Assembly: GCA_017431685.1 (NCBI GenBank)
Contig: JAFRKO010000035.1
Coordinates: forward strand, 1-49,633
Direction of reading: 5' to 3'
Origin: Mogibacterium sp.
GTDB taxonomy: Bacteria > Bacillota > Clostridia > Peptostreptococcales > Anaerovoracaceae
Length of the DNA: 49,633 nucleotides
Shown: piece after piece, positions 32,890 through 39,432 of the stretch
Numbering within the stretch: position 1 is the stretch's first letter
Layout of the letters: every line of letters starts with the position of its first letter
Program-made: the position numbers and the translations under genes
Notes under the pieces: model-generated
Databases searched by the model: none
What the model was told of the DNA's origin: nothing
The model's input: the letters and a program-made list of their open reading frames with translations, nothing else

Positions 32890-33498
32890 ATGAAAGTAAA
32901 AATCGATGGCCATACAGTAGTAGTCAACAAGATGTCCATTTACATCGATGGACTGATGGAATTCCAGGCAGTAAACATGATCACTGAATACGGTCAGAAA
33001 CTGAATGGCTGCAAATATGCAGTCGCATCTCGTTACAGCAAGGAAAGGCTGGAAGAACTCTATACGGAGAACCTCAGGAAGTTCAGCCCGTATATCTACC
33101 TGACCGAGGAAGAGTACAAACCTATCCGTGAATCCAACAACAATAACAACAAGCATCATATGAGAGACGTCAATAATCACGATGATTACGGTTACACGGA
33201 AGATATGATGGAAGCCATGCATGAGTGTACGCTGCTCCTGGCTGATCCGGATCCGGATGTGCTGACTGCGATCATCGAAAGAGAAGACGCGGCGCTTATG
33301 GCCAGGCAGATAGCAGCTCTTCCGGAGGCCATGGCAACACTTACAGAAAAACAAAGAAAAAGGATCGTCATGCATTTCTATGAGGGCAAGACGTTCAGAG
33401 AGATCGCTGAGATAGAAGGAACGGCAGAAGCACCGATCGACAGATCCATCCAGGATGCAAAGAAAAAACTCAGAGATTTTTTGAAAAAAGTTTCATAA
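32890..33498 (+). CDS. Sigma-70 region 4-type protein (sigma-like factor of the ICE)
   Basis: A 202-residue protein. The C-terminal region (about 140-198), PEAMATLTEKQRKRIVMHFYEG then KTFREIAEIEGTAEAPIDRSIQDAKKKLRDFL, is a clear sigma region 4 helix-turn-helix. No region 2 is visible, as in the small sigma-like proteins of Tn916-type elements. A poly-Asn/His linker divides it from an N-terminal domain of unknown role. Immediately after its stop codon comes a 51-nt sequence repeated at 41435. It probably regulates element genes with host RNA polymerase. Confidence 0.8.
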   Translation: MKVKIDGHTVVVNKMSIYIDGLMEFQAVNMITEYGQKLNGCKYAVASRYSKERLEELYTENLRKFSPYIYLTEEEYKPIRESNNNNNKHHMRDVNNHDDYGYTEDMMEAMHECTLLLADPDPDVLTAIIEREDAALMARQIAALPEAMATLTEKQRKRIVMHFYEGKTFREIAEIEGTAEAPIDRSIQDAKKKLRDFLKKVS

Positions 33499-33547
33499 AG
33501 AGGGGTGTCAAACCCGGTTTCTATTGCTCATAAGTGAGAGGGCTTAT
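33497..33547 (+). repeat. Direct repeat copy A, left edge of the RNA-repair/tRNA region
   Basis: A 51-nt sequence starting AAAGAGGGGTGTCAAACCCG overlaps the last bases of the sigma-like gene. Copy B at 41435-41485 differs at one position (G/A at nt 45). The two copies bracket the RNA ligase, rtcB and all tRNA genes. Confidence 0.85.
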
Positions 33548-33553
33548 GTAAAC

Positions 33554-33659
33554 GGCATGACAGTTGCGGTATCACTGCTTCTGTCATGCCGGGATGCGGG
33601 GACATTAAACCACAGCATTATAGAACGGGAACGCTACGCCGTGATATAACTCCGTAGCG
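33554..33659 (+). promoter_or_regulatory. Structured leader of the RNA ligase gene
   Basis: Two stable hairpins lie in the 147 nt between repeat A and the ligase: GGCATGACAG/CTGTCATGCC at 33554-33590 and CGCTACG/CGTAGCG at 33632-33659. Neither has a U-tract. They may form a regulatory or processing element. Confidence 0.4.
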
Positions 33660-33694
33660 GGACGCCCCGAACACTGAAAGAAAGGATGAACATT

Positions 33695-34738
33695 ATGAGA
33701 AAACTGGCAAGCATACAAAGGATATGGAAGATAGAGCCGATCGAAGGGGCTGACAGGATAGAACTTGCGCATGTGCTGGGTTGGCAATGCGTTGTGAACA
33801 AAGGTCAGTTCAAGGAGCAGGACCTTGCTGTATATTTCGAAGTAGACAGCTTCCTGCCGATCCGCCCTGAGTTCGAATTCATGAGGGCGTCAAGCTATAA
33901 GAATACCAATATAATGGGAGAAGGATTCAGGCTCAGAACAATGAAGTTCAGAGGGCAGATCTCGCAGGGACTGCTCCTGCCTGTATCGGAGTTCCCGGAG
34001 ATCCCGGCAGAGGCGGAACTTGGCACAGATGTATCCGAGGTCATCGGTGTGAGAAAGTGGGAGATCGAAGAGAAAATCACTACAGGGGGAACAGTTATAG
34101 GAACTCTTCCGTATGACATCCCTCACACTGATGAGACGAGGGTACAGACAAAACCTGGTCTTATACAGGCATTTGCAGGACTTGAGTACTACATCTCAAC
34201 AAAGATGGATGGATCTTCGCATTCGATAGGTCTCGATGAAGACGGATTCCATGTGACCGGCCATAACTATGAATACAAAGACGATGGGACTAGTGCATTC
34301 TATGAACTCATCAATAAGCGCGGTATCAGGGAAAAACTCGAAGCATTCGCTGAAGAGAACGGGCTCAGGACCATCACACTGCAAGGCGAGCTGTGTGCGC
34401 CGGGCATCCAGAAGAACCCGCTGAAGCTGACCTCACCTGAATGGTATGTATTCACGGTCAGAGAGGACGGTAAAAGAGTCGGCCTTGAAAGGATGCTCAA
34501 AGTATGCGAAGCACTTCAGATAGAGCATGTCCCGATCGAAGAGACAGGTTTCGACCTTCCATCGAAGTACCCTACGGTGGATGCGCTCCTTGAGCGTGCT
34601 GACGGAGAATATCCGAAAGGCGGCAAGAAGGAAGGCATCGTTATCAGACCGACAGAACCTGTATACTGTGAACTGATCAGCGCATCTCTTTCCATGAAGG
34701 TTGTCAGCAATAAATACCTGCTGAAGAAGGAAAAGTAA
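33695..34738 (+). CDS. RNA ligase, DRB0094/DraRnl (Rnl5) type
   Basis: A 347-residue ATP-dependent RNA ligase that seals 3'-OH/5'-phosphate nicks. Residues 1-120 match the N-terminal OB-type domain of the Deinococcus-type ligases (LASIQRIWKIEPIEGADRIE, AVYFEVDSFLPI). Nucleotidyltransferase motifs: I KMDGSS (nucleotidyl-Lys 170), LQGELCAPGIQKNPL near 229-243, IV KEGIVIRP (312-319), V KVVSNKYL (335-342). The motif set is complete. ATG 33695 is preferred over ATG 33686 because GAAAGAAAGG then sits at proper spacing. It is first in a run of RNA-repair genes. Confidence 0.9.
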   Translation: MRKLASIQRIWKIEPIEGADRIELAHVLGWQCVVNKGQFKEQDLAVYFEVDSFLPIRPEFEFMRASSYKNTNIMGEGFRLRTMKFRGQISQGLLLPVSEFPEIPAEAELGTDVSEVIGVRKWEIEEKITTGGTVIGTLPYDIPHTDETRVQTKPGLIQAFAGLEYYISTKMDGSSHSIGLDEDGFHVTGHNYEYKDDGTSAFYELINKRGIREKLEAFAEENGLRTITLQGELCAPGIQKNPLKLTSPEWYVFTVREDGKRVGLERMLKVCEALQIEHVPIEETGFDLPSKYPTVDALLERADGEYPKGGKKEGIVIRPTEPVYCELISASLSMKVVSNKYLLKKEK

Positions 34739-34753
34739 AGGAATCGGAAGAAT

Positions 34754-35290
34754 ATGAATGAGCCTAAGATCTTTATCACTGCGGATCTGCATCTGGGACA
34801 TGCGAATATCATCAGATATTGCGGCAGGCCATATCGGGATTTCAATGAAATGAACGAAGATCTGATCCGCAGATGGAACAGTGTCGTGTCAGATAATGAC
34901 AGAGTTTTCTTCCTCGGTGATTTTGCTCTTGGCGATACGGAAAAGACGATCCGTTGGGGACAAAGGCTCAATGGACGAAAGGTCATGATATATGGCAATC
35001 ATGATCATCATAAGCCAAAGGTATACTATGAGGCCGGTTTTGAGCACGTATCAAAGTGGCCGATCGTTATCCAGAACCGATTCCTGCTGTCGCACGCCCC
35101 GATGTTCGCAGGATCTGACAGCGGAGTGAATCCCGGTGAACTTATCAACATCCACGGCCACATCCATGATAAGATCGACCAGGGACCTACTGTCAGTGCG
35201 AAGTCCGCGTGTGTCTGCGTAGAAAGATGGGACTATACGCCTGTAGAATTAAGGGTCCTGGAACAGGAGATCCGGAAAGCCTCGAAATAA
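34754..35290 (+). CDS. Calcineurin-like metallophosphoesterase
   Basis: A 178-residue two-metal phosphoesterase. The motifs are TADLHLGH (metal-binding Asp/His), FFLGDFALGD, YGNHDHH, LLSHAPMF and INIHGHIHD, a complete set. Such small enzymes include 2',3'-cyclic phosphodiesterases and nucleotide or end-processing phosphatases. It lies 15 nt after the RNA ligase and upstream of rtcB, so I infer it trims cyclic phosphate or phosphate ends so that one of the two ligases can seal them. Direct evidence for the substrate is lacking. Confidence 0.85.
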   Translation: MNEPKIFITADLHLGHANIIRYCGRPYRDFNEMNEDLIRRWNSVVSDNDRVFFLGDFALGDTEKTIRWGQRLNGRKVMIYGNHDHHKPKVYYEAGFEHVSKWPIVIQNRFLLSHAPMFAGSDSGVNPGELINIHGHIHDKIDQGPTVSAKSACVCVERWDYTPVELRVLEQEIRKASK

Positions 35291-35402
35291 TAGGTTTAAA
35301 CCACAGGGTTAATATACATATCTTGACACATATGGTATATTGATTGCGGAAAAGAAGCTGCGAATGCGGCAATCAACTATTAATAAGAGGAACACAAAAC
35401 AA

Positions 35403-35531
35403 ATGTTATATCTACACTTTGCAGTCAAGAGCATAAATACAGAAACGAAACCGCAGGGTATTGACCTGATGGGACGCTGCTTTGTGTGCAAAAATGAGAC
35501 AAGTAGAAGGAGTGTGCGGCATGTGAGTTAG
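35403..35531 (+). CDS. 42-aa leader peptide of the rtcB attenuator
   Basis: A small frame, MLYLHFAVKSINTETK through RCFVCKNETSRRSVRHVS, preceded by AGAGGAA. It is homologous to the 41-aa frame at 39240: both share an M-Y start, a VxSI segment and FVCK followed by Glu two codons on. Codons for the NETSR part contain TGAGACAAG (35495-35503), which is complementary to the 5' arm of the terminator before rtcB. A translating ribosome would cover this strand and favour termination; stalling further upstream would free it. Confidence 0.6.
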   Translation: MLYLHFAVKSINTETKPQGIDLMGRCFVCKNETSRRSVRHVS

Positions 35532-35597
35532 GTGCCGGGCATATTGGATAGACTGTTAACATCCGCTTGTCTCAAAGAAGAGATGAGCGGATTTTTT
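35495..35597 (+). promoter_or_regulatory. Transcription attenuator upstream of rtcB
   Basis: Antiterminator strand TGAGACAAG (35495-35503) pairs over 9 bp with CTTGTCTCA (35566-35574). The latter is part of the terminator stem ATCCGCTTGTCTC/GAGATGAGCGGAT (35561-35592), followed by TTTTT. The two folds exclude each other. The rtcB ribosome binding site CGGAGG follows directly. The same design recurs at 39328-39432 with compensating G-U pairs. Confidence 0.75.
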
Positions 35598-35613
35598 AAT
35601 CGGAGGAAAAGAA

Positions 35614-36813
35614 ATGTTAGAGATCAAGGGCAAAGTGAATACAGCTGTCTGCTTTGCCAGAGTAATAGAAGATGAGGCGATCGAGCAGATCCGTCGCATG
35701 TGCGATACCGAGATGACGAGAGGAAGTCAGATCAGGATCATGCCTGACGTGCACGCCGGAAAGGGCTGCACCATCGGCACGACCATGACCATCACAGATA
35801 AGGCAGTGCCAAACGTCGTCGGCGTAGATATCGGCTGCGGCATGTACACAGTCAAGCTCGGCAAGGTAAACATCGACTTCGAGAAGGTCGATGAAGCATG
35901 CCATATCATCCCATCAGGCTTCGCCACCTGGGAAGGAGTGAAGTGGCCGTTCGACCTGACAGAGCTGAGATGCTACAGAGAGCTAAGAGATGCCAAGAGA
36001 CTGAACAGATCTCTCGGTACGCTTGGCGGAGGCAACCACTTCATCGAGATAGACGAATCTGCGGATGGTACAAAGTATCTCGTGATCCACTCAGGCTCGA
36101 GAAATCTCGGCAAGCAGGTCGCTGAGTACTACCAACAGCTCGCCATAGACCTGAACCACGGCAAGGAGGAGTACTTTGCAAAGCGTGATCAGATCATCGA
36201 GGAATACAAGGCTGCAGGCAGAAAGAGCGAGATCCAGGCTGCACTGAAAGCCATCAAGTGGGAGAAGAAGGATGCAACAGTTCCTGATGACCTTTGTTAC
36301 CTGTACGGCAGCTATCTCGACGATTATCTGCATGATGTAGAGATCTGCCAGGCCTTCGCAAAACTGAGCAGAGAGAAGATGGCTGAAGTGATACTCGAGC
36401 ATACAGGACTCGAGATGATCGAAGCCTTCCACACAATCCATAACTATATCGATACAGACGAGATGATCCTCAGAAAAGGGGCCATCGCAGCCCACGAAGG
36501 TGAGCTCGTACTGATCCCGATCAATATGAGAGACGGATCAGTCCTGGCATACGGCAAGGGAAACCCTGACTGGAACTACTCAGCGCCGCACGGCGCAGGA
36601 CGCATCATGTCGAGAACGAAGGCTAAAGATGTCATCGAGATGGAAGACTACAGAAAAGCAATGGATGGCATTTACACCACATCTGTAAGTACAGCAACTT
36701 TGGACGAAGCGCCGATGGCATACAAGTCACTCGAAGACATCATCGATGTCATCGAGGAGTCAGTAGACGTAATAGAAGTATTAAAACCAATATTCAATTA
36801 TAAGGCAGGCTAG
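35614..36813 (+). CDS. rtcB: RtcB RNA-splicing ligase
   Basis: A 399-residue GTP/Mn-dependent ligase joining RNA 3'-phosphate or 2',3'-cyclic phosphate ends to 5'-OH ends, the type left by tRNA anticodon nucleases and toxins. Motifs: DVHAGKGCTIG (45-55), VGVDIGCGM (69-77; Cys 75 metal ligand), GGGNHFIEI (138-146), HSGSRNLG (159-166), IHNYID (275-280) and HGAGR (326-330), with His 326 the expected guanylylated residue. All are intact. No archease gene is nearby. The gene sits behind an attenuator and just upstream of the tRNA genes, which argues for tRNA repair. Confidence 0.95.
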   Translation: MLEIKGKVNTAVCFARVIEDEAIEQIRRMCDTEMTRGSQIRIMPDVHAGKGCTIGTTMTITDKAVPNVVGVDIGCGMYTVKLGKVNIDFEKVDEACHIIPSGFATWEGVKWPFDLTELRCYRELRDAKRLNRSLGTLGGGNHFIEIDESADGTKYLVIHSGSRNLGKQVAEYYQQLAIDLNHGKEEYFAKRDQIIEEYKAAGRKSEIQAALKAIKWEKKDATVPDDLCYLYGSYLDDYLHDVEICQAFAKLSREKMAEVILEHTGLEMIEAFHTIHNYIDTDEMILRKGAIAAHEGELVLIPINMRDGSVLAYGKGNPDWNYSAPHGAGRIMSRTKAKDVIEMEDYRKAMDGIYTTSVSTATLDEAPMAYKSLEDIIDVIEESVDVIEVLKPIFNYKAG

Positions 36814-36824
36814 GCCGGTACTTT

Positions 36825-36851
36825 CTTTCCGGCCTGGACATGGCCGGAAAG
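36825..36851 (+). promoter_or_regulatory. Hairpin masking the ribosome binding site of the first XRE gene
   Basis: CTTTCCGGCC pairs perfectly with GGCCGGAAAG over a 7-nt loop. The 3' arm contains the GGAAAGGA-type ribosome binding site of the gene at 36865. It starts 12 nt after rtcB and could set the expression ratio of the two genes. Confidence 0.5.
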
Positions 36852-36864
36852 GACGGACAATGCA

Positions 36865-37206
36865 ATGAACATGAGAGCGGTCGGTGTAACAAGAGTGCCC
36901 GTCATCGACCTCAGAGCAACAGGGCAGAACATCAAGAACCTCAGGACAGCTGCAGGTGTTTCTGTAAGAGACCTCCAGATGATCCTTGGTTTCACTAACC
37001 CGCAGGCTATCTACAAGTGGCAGAACGGTGACTGCATGCCAACGATCGACAACCTCGTGATCCTTGCAGCGGTACTCGGTGTCACAGTAGACGAGATCCT
37101 TGTCACTGATGAGGATCCCGCCGACGGAGATGTGGTTATCAAAGGTTCAGTAATATTACAAGCGGAGCTCATGGCGTGCTCGCACGTCGTTGACGGAGCG
37201 CAGTAA
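36865..37206 (+). CDS. XRE-family regulator, paralogue 1 of the tRNA region
   Basis: A 113-residue protein with a Cro/C1-type helix-turn-helix in residues about 18-72: GQNIKNLRTAAGVSVRDLQM, LGFTNPQAIYKWQNGDCMPT, DNLVILAAVLGVTVDEIL. It is clearly paralogous to the protein at 39447 (shared PVIDL/PAINL, GFTNPQAIY and IDNL-ILAA-LG segments). The C-terminal 35 residues differ. It is the last protein gene before the first tRNA block, 51 nt after rtcB, and could regulate the leader promoters or the tRNA operon. Confidence 0.85.
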   Translation: MNMRAVGVTRVPVIDLRATGQNIKNLRTAAGVSVRDLQMILGFTNPQAIYKWQNGDCMPTIDNLVILAAVLGVTVDEILVTDEDPADGDVVIKGSVILQAELMACSHVVDGAQ

Positions 37207-37231
37207 TACAACGAAGTTATAACAGGCATAA

Positions 37232-37284
37232 GTGTGCAGTGGTGACGACTGCTGCACACATGCACTCGGCTCAGTGATGAGCCG
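37232..37284 (+). other. Two hairpins before the first tRNA
   Basis: GTGTGCAG/CTGCACAC (37232-37259) and CGGCTCA/TGAGCCG (37267-37284) lie between the XRE gene and tRNA-Gly. They lack U-tracts, so processing sites or 5' boundary structures are more likely than terminators. Confidence 0.4.
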
Positions 37285-37289
37285 GAATG

Positions 37290-37365
37290 AGTGGCATTAG
37301 TGTAATGGCCAGCATATCAGTCTTCCAAACTGATGGTATGGGTTCAAGTCCCATATGCCGCTCCA
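37290..37365 (+). tRNA. tRNA-Gly (TCC)
   Basis: Cloverleaf with acceptor AGTGGCA/TGCCGCT, anticodon loop CTTCCAA and encoded CCA. First of 28 tRNAs in the array. It reads GGA/GGG glycine codons. Confidence 0.93.
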
Positions 37366-37368
37366 TAA

Positions 37369-37445
37369 GCTCCAGTATCCCAATCGGTAGAGGAGATGGA
37401 CTGAGAGTCCATACAGTACAGGTTCGAATCCTGTGTGGAGCACCA
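37369..37445 (+). tRNA. tRNA-Leu (GAG), short variable loop
   Basis: Acceptor GCTCCAG/GTGGAGC (last pair G-G mismatch), anticodon stem ATGGA/TCCAT with loop CTGAGAG, T-arm ACAGG/CCTGT, discriminator A, encoded CCA. The variable loop is only 5 nt, whereas bacterial leucine tRNAs normally have a long variable arm. Confidence 0.85.
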
Positions 37446-37449
37446 ATTT

Positions 37450-37525
37450 GTGACAGTAGTTCAGTCGGCAGAATATCGGCTTGCCAAGTCGAAGGTCACG
37501 GGTTCAAGCCCCGTCTGTCACTCCA
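37450..37525 (+). tRNA. tRNA-Gly (GCC)
   Basis: Acceptor GTGACAG/CTGTCAC perfect, anticodon loop TTGCCAA, encoded CCA. Second glycine isoacceptor, reading GGC/GGU. Confidence 0.94.
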
Positions 37526-37530
37526 GTTAT

Positions 37531-37607
37531 GGGCCTGTAGCTTAGACAGGGAAAGCATCTGCCTTGCAAGCAGAAAGACGTGGGTTCAAGCCCCACTGGG
37601 TCCACCA
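37531..37607 (+). tRNA. tRNA-Ala (TGC)
   Basis: Acceptor GGGCCTG/TGGGTCC with G-U pairs, anticodon stem TCTGC/GCAGA with loop CTTGCAA, encoded CCA. Confidence 0.94.
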
Positions 37608-37612
37608 ATCAT

Positions 37613-37690
37613 CGGAGCGTAGCTCAGTTTGGCTAGAGCGTCCGGCCTGGGACCGGAAAGTCGGGAGTTCGAGTCTCTCCACTCCGACCA
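37613..37690 (+). tRNA. tRNA-Pro (TGG)
   Basis: Acceptor CGGAGCG/CACTCCG, anticodon stem TCCGG/CCGGA with loop CCTGGGA, encoded CCA. Confidence 0.94.
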
Positions 37691-37695
37691 CTTAT

Positions 37696-37780
37696 CGGTA
37701 GGTAGCGTAGCGGCGAGCGCAGGGGTCTGTAAAACCCTGACACAGAAACATCGGTGGTTCGAGTCCACCCCTGCCGACCA
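37696..37780 (+). tRNA. tRNA-Tyr (GTA)
   Basis: Acceptor CGGTAGG/CCTGCCG, loop CTGTAAA, and the long variable arm expected of bacterial tRNA-Tyr. CCA is encoded. Confidence 0.94.
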
Positions 37781-37785
37781 AAATG

Positions 37786-37873
37786 GAGAGGTAACCCTAA
37801 TGGTAAGGGAGCGGTTTGCTAAACCGTCAGTAGCCCTTAAGGCGTGGAGGTTCAAGTCCTCTTCTCTCCGCCA
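37786..37873 (+). tRNA. tRNA-Ser (GCT)
   Basis: Acceptor GGAGAGG/TCTCTCC, loop TTGCTAA, long variable arm, discriminator G and encoded CCA. Reads AGC/AGU. Confidence 0.94.
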
Positions 37874-37877
37874 TCAC

Positions 37878-37966
37878 GGATGGTTACCGAAACTGGTTAT
37901 AACGGCGCGGTCCTGAAAACCGATGTGGCGAAAGCCCTGTGGGTTCGAATCCTACACCATCCGCCA
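37878..37966 (+). tRNA. tRNA-Ser (TGA)
   Basis: Acceptor GGATGGT/ACCATCC perfect, loop CCTGAAA, long variable arm GTGGCGAAAGCCC, discriminator G, encoded CCA. Reads UCN codons. Confidence 0.93.
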
Positions 37967-37970
37967 ACTT

Positions 37971-38049
37971 GCTCCAGTATCCCAATCCTGGCAGAGGAAA
38001 TGGCCTCAGACACCATCAAGTACAGGTTCGAGTCCTGTCTGGAGCACCA
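37971..38049 (+). tRNA. tRNA-Leu (CAG), short variable loop
   Basis: Acceptor GCTCCAG/CTGGAGC perfect, anticodon stem ATGGC/ACCAT (one C-A mismatch) with loop CTCAGAC, discriminator A, encoded CCA. The variable loop is 5 nt. Closely related to the Leu(GAG) and Leu(TAA) genes of this array. Confidence 0.8.
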
Positions 38050-38053
38050 TTAT

Positions 38054-38128
38054 ATCTCGTTCGTCTAAAGCAGAGGACGCGGAGCTACGGACTCCGTAAT
38101 ACGGGTTGGAATCCTGCACGGGATACCA
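38054..38128 (+). tRNA. tRNA-Arg (ACG)
   Basis: Acceptor ATCTCGT/ACGGGAT, anticodon stem CGGAG/CTCCG with loop CTACGGA, encoded CCA. The T-loop reads TTGGAAT instead of TTCGAAT and the T-stem is weakened. Confidence 0.85.
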
Positions 38129-38132
38129 ATAT

Positions 38133-38208
38133 GATTCTCTCGTCCAACTGGTAGGACACCGGCCTCTTAATCCGGGAGATGTGAGTTCGAATCTCACGGG
38201 GATCACCA
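38133..38208 (+). tRNA. tRNA-Lys (CTT)
   Basis: Acceptor GATTCTC/GGGGATC, loop CTCTTAA, encoded CCA. The innermost anticodon-stem pair is a C-T mismatch. Very similar to Lys(TTT) at 38338. Confidence 0.88.
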
Positions 38209-38217
38209 AACCGTCAT

Positions 38218-38248
38218 AAGGGATCCACCACCTACGGTGGTCCCCCTT
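38218..38248 (+). other. Stable hairpin between tRNA genes
   Basis: AAGGG...ACCACC-TAC-GGTGGT...CCCTT forms a nested stem in the 51-nt gap before tRNA-Thr. Probably a processing signal or internal attenuator of the tRNA transcript. Confidence 0.45.
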
Positions 38249-38259
38249 GTGACAAACAT

Positions 38260-38334
38260 GCTCCTGTGGCGCAATGGTAACGCGGCTGCCTTGTAAGCAG
38301 CGGACTGTCGGTTCGAATCCGACTGGGAGCTCCA
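38260..38334 (+). tRNA. tRNA-Thr (TGT)
   Basis: Acceptor GCTCCTG/TGGGAGC, anticodon stem GCTGC/GCAGC with loop CTTGTAA, encoded CCA. Confidence 0.94.
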
Positions 38335-38337
38335 TAT

Positions 38338-38412
38338 GATTCTCTCGTCTAATGGAAGGATACCGGACTTTTAATCCGGGAGATGTGGGTTCGAATCCCA
38401 CGGGGATCACCA
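38338..38412 (+). tRNA. tRNA-Lys (TTT)
   Basis: Acceptor GATTCTC/GGGGATC, anticodon stem CCGGA/TCCGG with loop CTTTTAA, encoded CCA. It lies 5 nt before the large non-coding RNA. Confidence 0.93.
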
Positions 38413-38417
38413 TTACA

Positions 38418-38990
38418 ATCGAATATCTTCTTATGCTTTTGATCCAACTCGGTGCAGAAGGCTTTACAACCTGCCGAGGCGCGATGGAATTCTTAGTGAG
38501 CATCCCGAGGGATACCTTGGGAGAGGAGCTGTTGTATATCAGCGATGGTATACAGGGAGGCGGAAACCGCCAACAGAAAAGTCGTGGCACCGTGTGATAG
38601 CGAGATAAAAGTTACTGGACTCGCGGGGCGGGCAATAGACGCTCCAGTGGAGAATAATCCTGTATGCCTTGTCCGTGGCTGGATGATGACACAGCAGGAA
38701 AGCCACTAACCGCCTGAGAGTTGATGCCCGGAAACGGGATATAACGCGAGAAACAGGTGCGAGTAGCCAAAGCTCTCGGTGAAGAACCGGTCTGTATCAA
38801 CCGCTAGATACTCAAGCTGAAGTTTGGTGAAAGTTATGGGTATCAATCCCATGTGGTCACGGCGAAAGCGATGTGAAAATGTTAGGGGTCGCTCCCCGAA
38901 GCACAGCGTCACATCACCACTGAACGAACATTATCGATGATTATGCGGCATCCCGAAGGGGAGGATGAAAGGCATAAGAGGGTATTCGAT
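38418..38990 (+). ncRNA. Ornate large non-coding RNA, ROOL/GOLLD-like candidate
   Basis: 573 nt without a plausible gene, closed by a 19-bp terminal helix: ATCGAATATCTTCTTATGC (38418-38436) pairs with 38972-38990 with two G-U pairs and no mismatch. Inside are many compact hairpins, several with GNRA or similar loops: GGCGGAAACCGCC, CCCGGAAACGGG, GGCGAAAGC-type and CCCGAAGGGG. Position within a tRNA array and a length near 580 nt match what is known of ROOL RNAs, which occur near tRNAs in phages and rumen bacteria; GOLLD RNAs are a longer alternative. The class assignment is inference from size, structure and context; the existence of a structured RNA is well supported. Confidence 0.7.
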
Positions 38991-38996
38991 CAAGAT

Positions 38997-39072
38997 GCTC
39001 CTGTATCCCAACGGTAGAGGAAGCGGTCTTAAAAACCGCACAGTGCAGGTTCGAATCCAGCCAGGAGCACCA
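38997..39072 (+). tRNA. tRNA-Leu (TAA), short variable loop
   Basis: Acceptor GCTCCTG/CAGGAGC perfect, anticodon stem GCGGT/ACCGC with loop CTTAAAA, T-stem with one A-A mismatch, discriminator A, encoded CCA. The variable loop is ACAGT (5 nt). It starts 6 nt after the large RNA. Confidence 0.85.
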
Positions 39073-39083
39073 GAAAACAATGA

Positions 39084-39160
39084 TGCGGAGTGGTAGCAGT
39101 GGTTAGCTCAGCAGCCTCATAAGCTGAAGGTCGAGGGTTCGAATCCCTCCTCCGCAACCA
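39084..39160 (+). tRNA. tRNA-Met (CAT), elongator type
   Basis: Acceptor TGCGGAG/CTCCGCA perfect, loop CTCATAA, encoded CCA. A paired 1-72 position and no G-C run in the anticodon stem argue against an initiator. An Ile(CAU) identity cannot be fully excluded, but a separate Ile(TAT) tRNA is present. Confidence 0.88.
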
Positions 39161-39239
39161 ATTATTAAACTACGACCTTACTATACAGAGACATGTTCCG
39201 GTGATATATTGATGCCGGATAAGGAAAGGAATCAAAGTA

Positions 39240-39365
39240 ATGGCTTACAGACTCGTATTTGTACAGAGCATCATATGCGAACAAGACTTCCATGTCATCG
39301 ATTGGGAGAATGATTTTGTGTGCAAATATGAGATGAGAGGGAAAGCCGTGGGGCAGCCTAGCTGA
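39240..39365 (+). CDS. 41-aa leader peptide of the second attenuator
   Basis: A small frame, MAYRLVFVQSIICEQDF ... NDFVCKYEMRGKAVGQPS, with the strong site AAGGAAAGG upstream. It is homologous to the leader peptide before rtcB (FVCK and the M-Y/V-SI start). Its codons around YEMR contain ATGAGATGAG, the antiterminator strand. No other function is apparent. Confidence 0.6.
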   Translation: MAYRLVFVQSIICEQDFHVIDWENDFVCKYEMRGKAVGQPS

Positions 39366-39432
39366 CAGCCTCACAGAAACAGATGACGATTTCATATCCG
39401 CTTGTCTCATATATGGGATAAGCGGATTTTTT
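39328..39432 (+). promoter_or_regulatory. Transcription attenuator upstream of the second XRE gene
   Basis: ATGAGATGAG (39328-39337) pairs over 10 bp, two of them G-U, with CTTGTCTCAT (39401-39410). The terminator ATCCGCTTGTCTC/GGGATAAGCGGAT (39396-39427) is followed by TTTTT. The pairing is conserved with the rtcB leader despite sequence change, which supports a real antiterminator/terminator switch. Confidence 0.75.

Noticed and set aside
35330-35613. T-box riboswitch before rtcB
   Set aside because: No T-box sequence (AGGGUGG-type) or Stem I specifier structure is visible; the leader-peptide attenuator explains the features better.
37287-38154. Several open frames across the tRNA array (about 70-110 codons)
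   Set aside because: They run through folded tRNA genes and owe their length to the repeated GGTTCGAATCC-type T-arms.
38612-38912. Minus-strand frames of 62-68 codons in the large RNA
   Set aside because: No ribosome binding sites, and the region is better explained by the terminal helix and dense hairpins.
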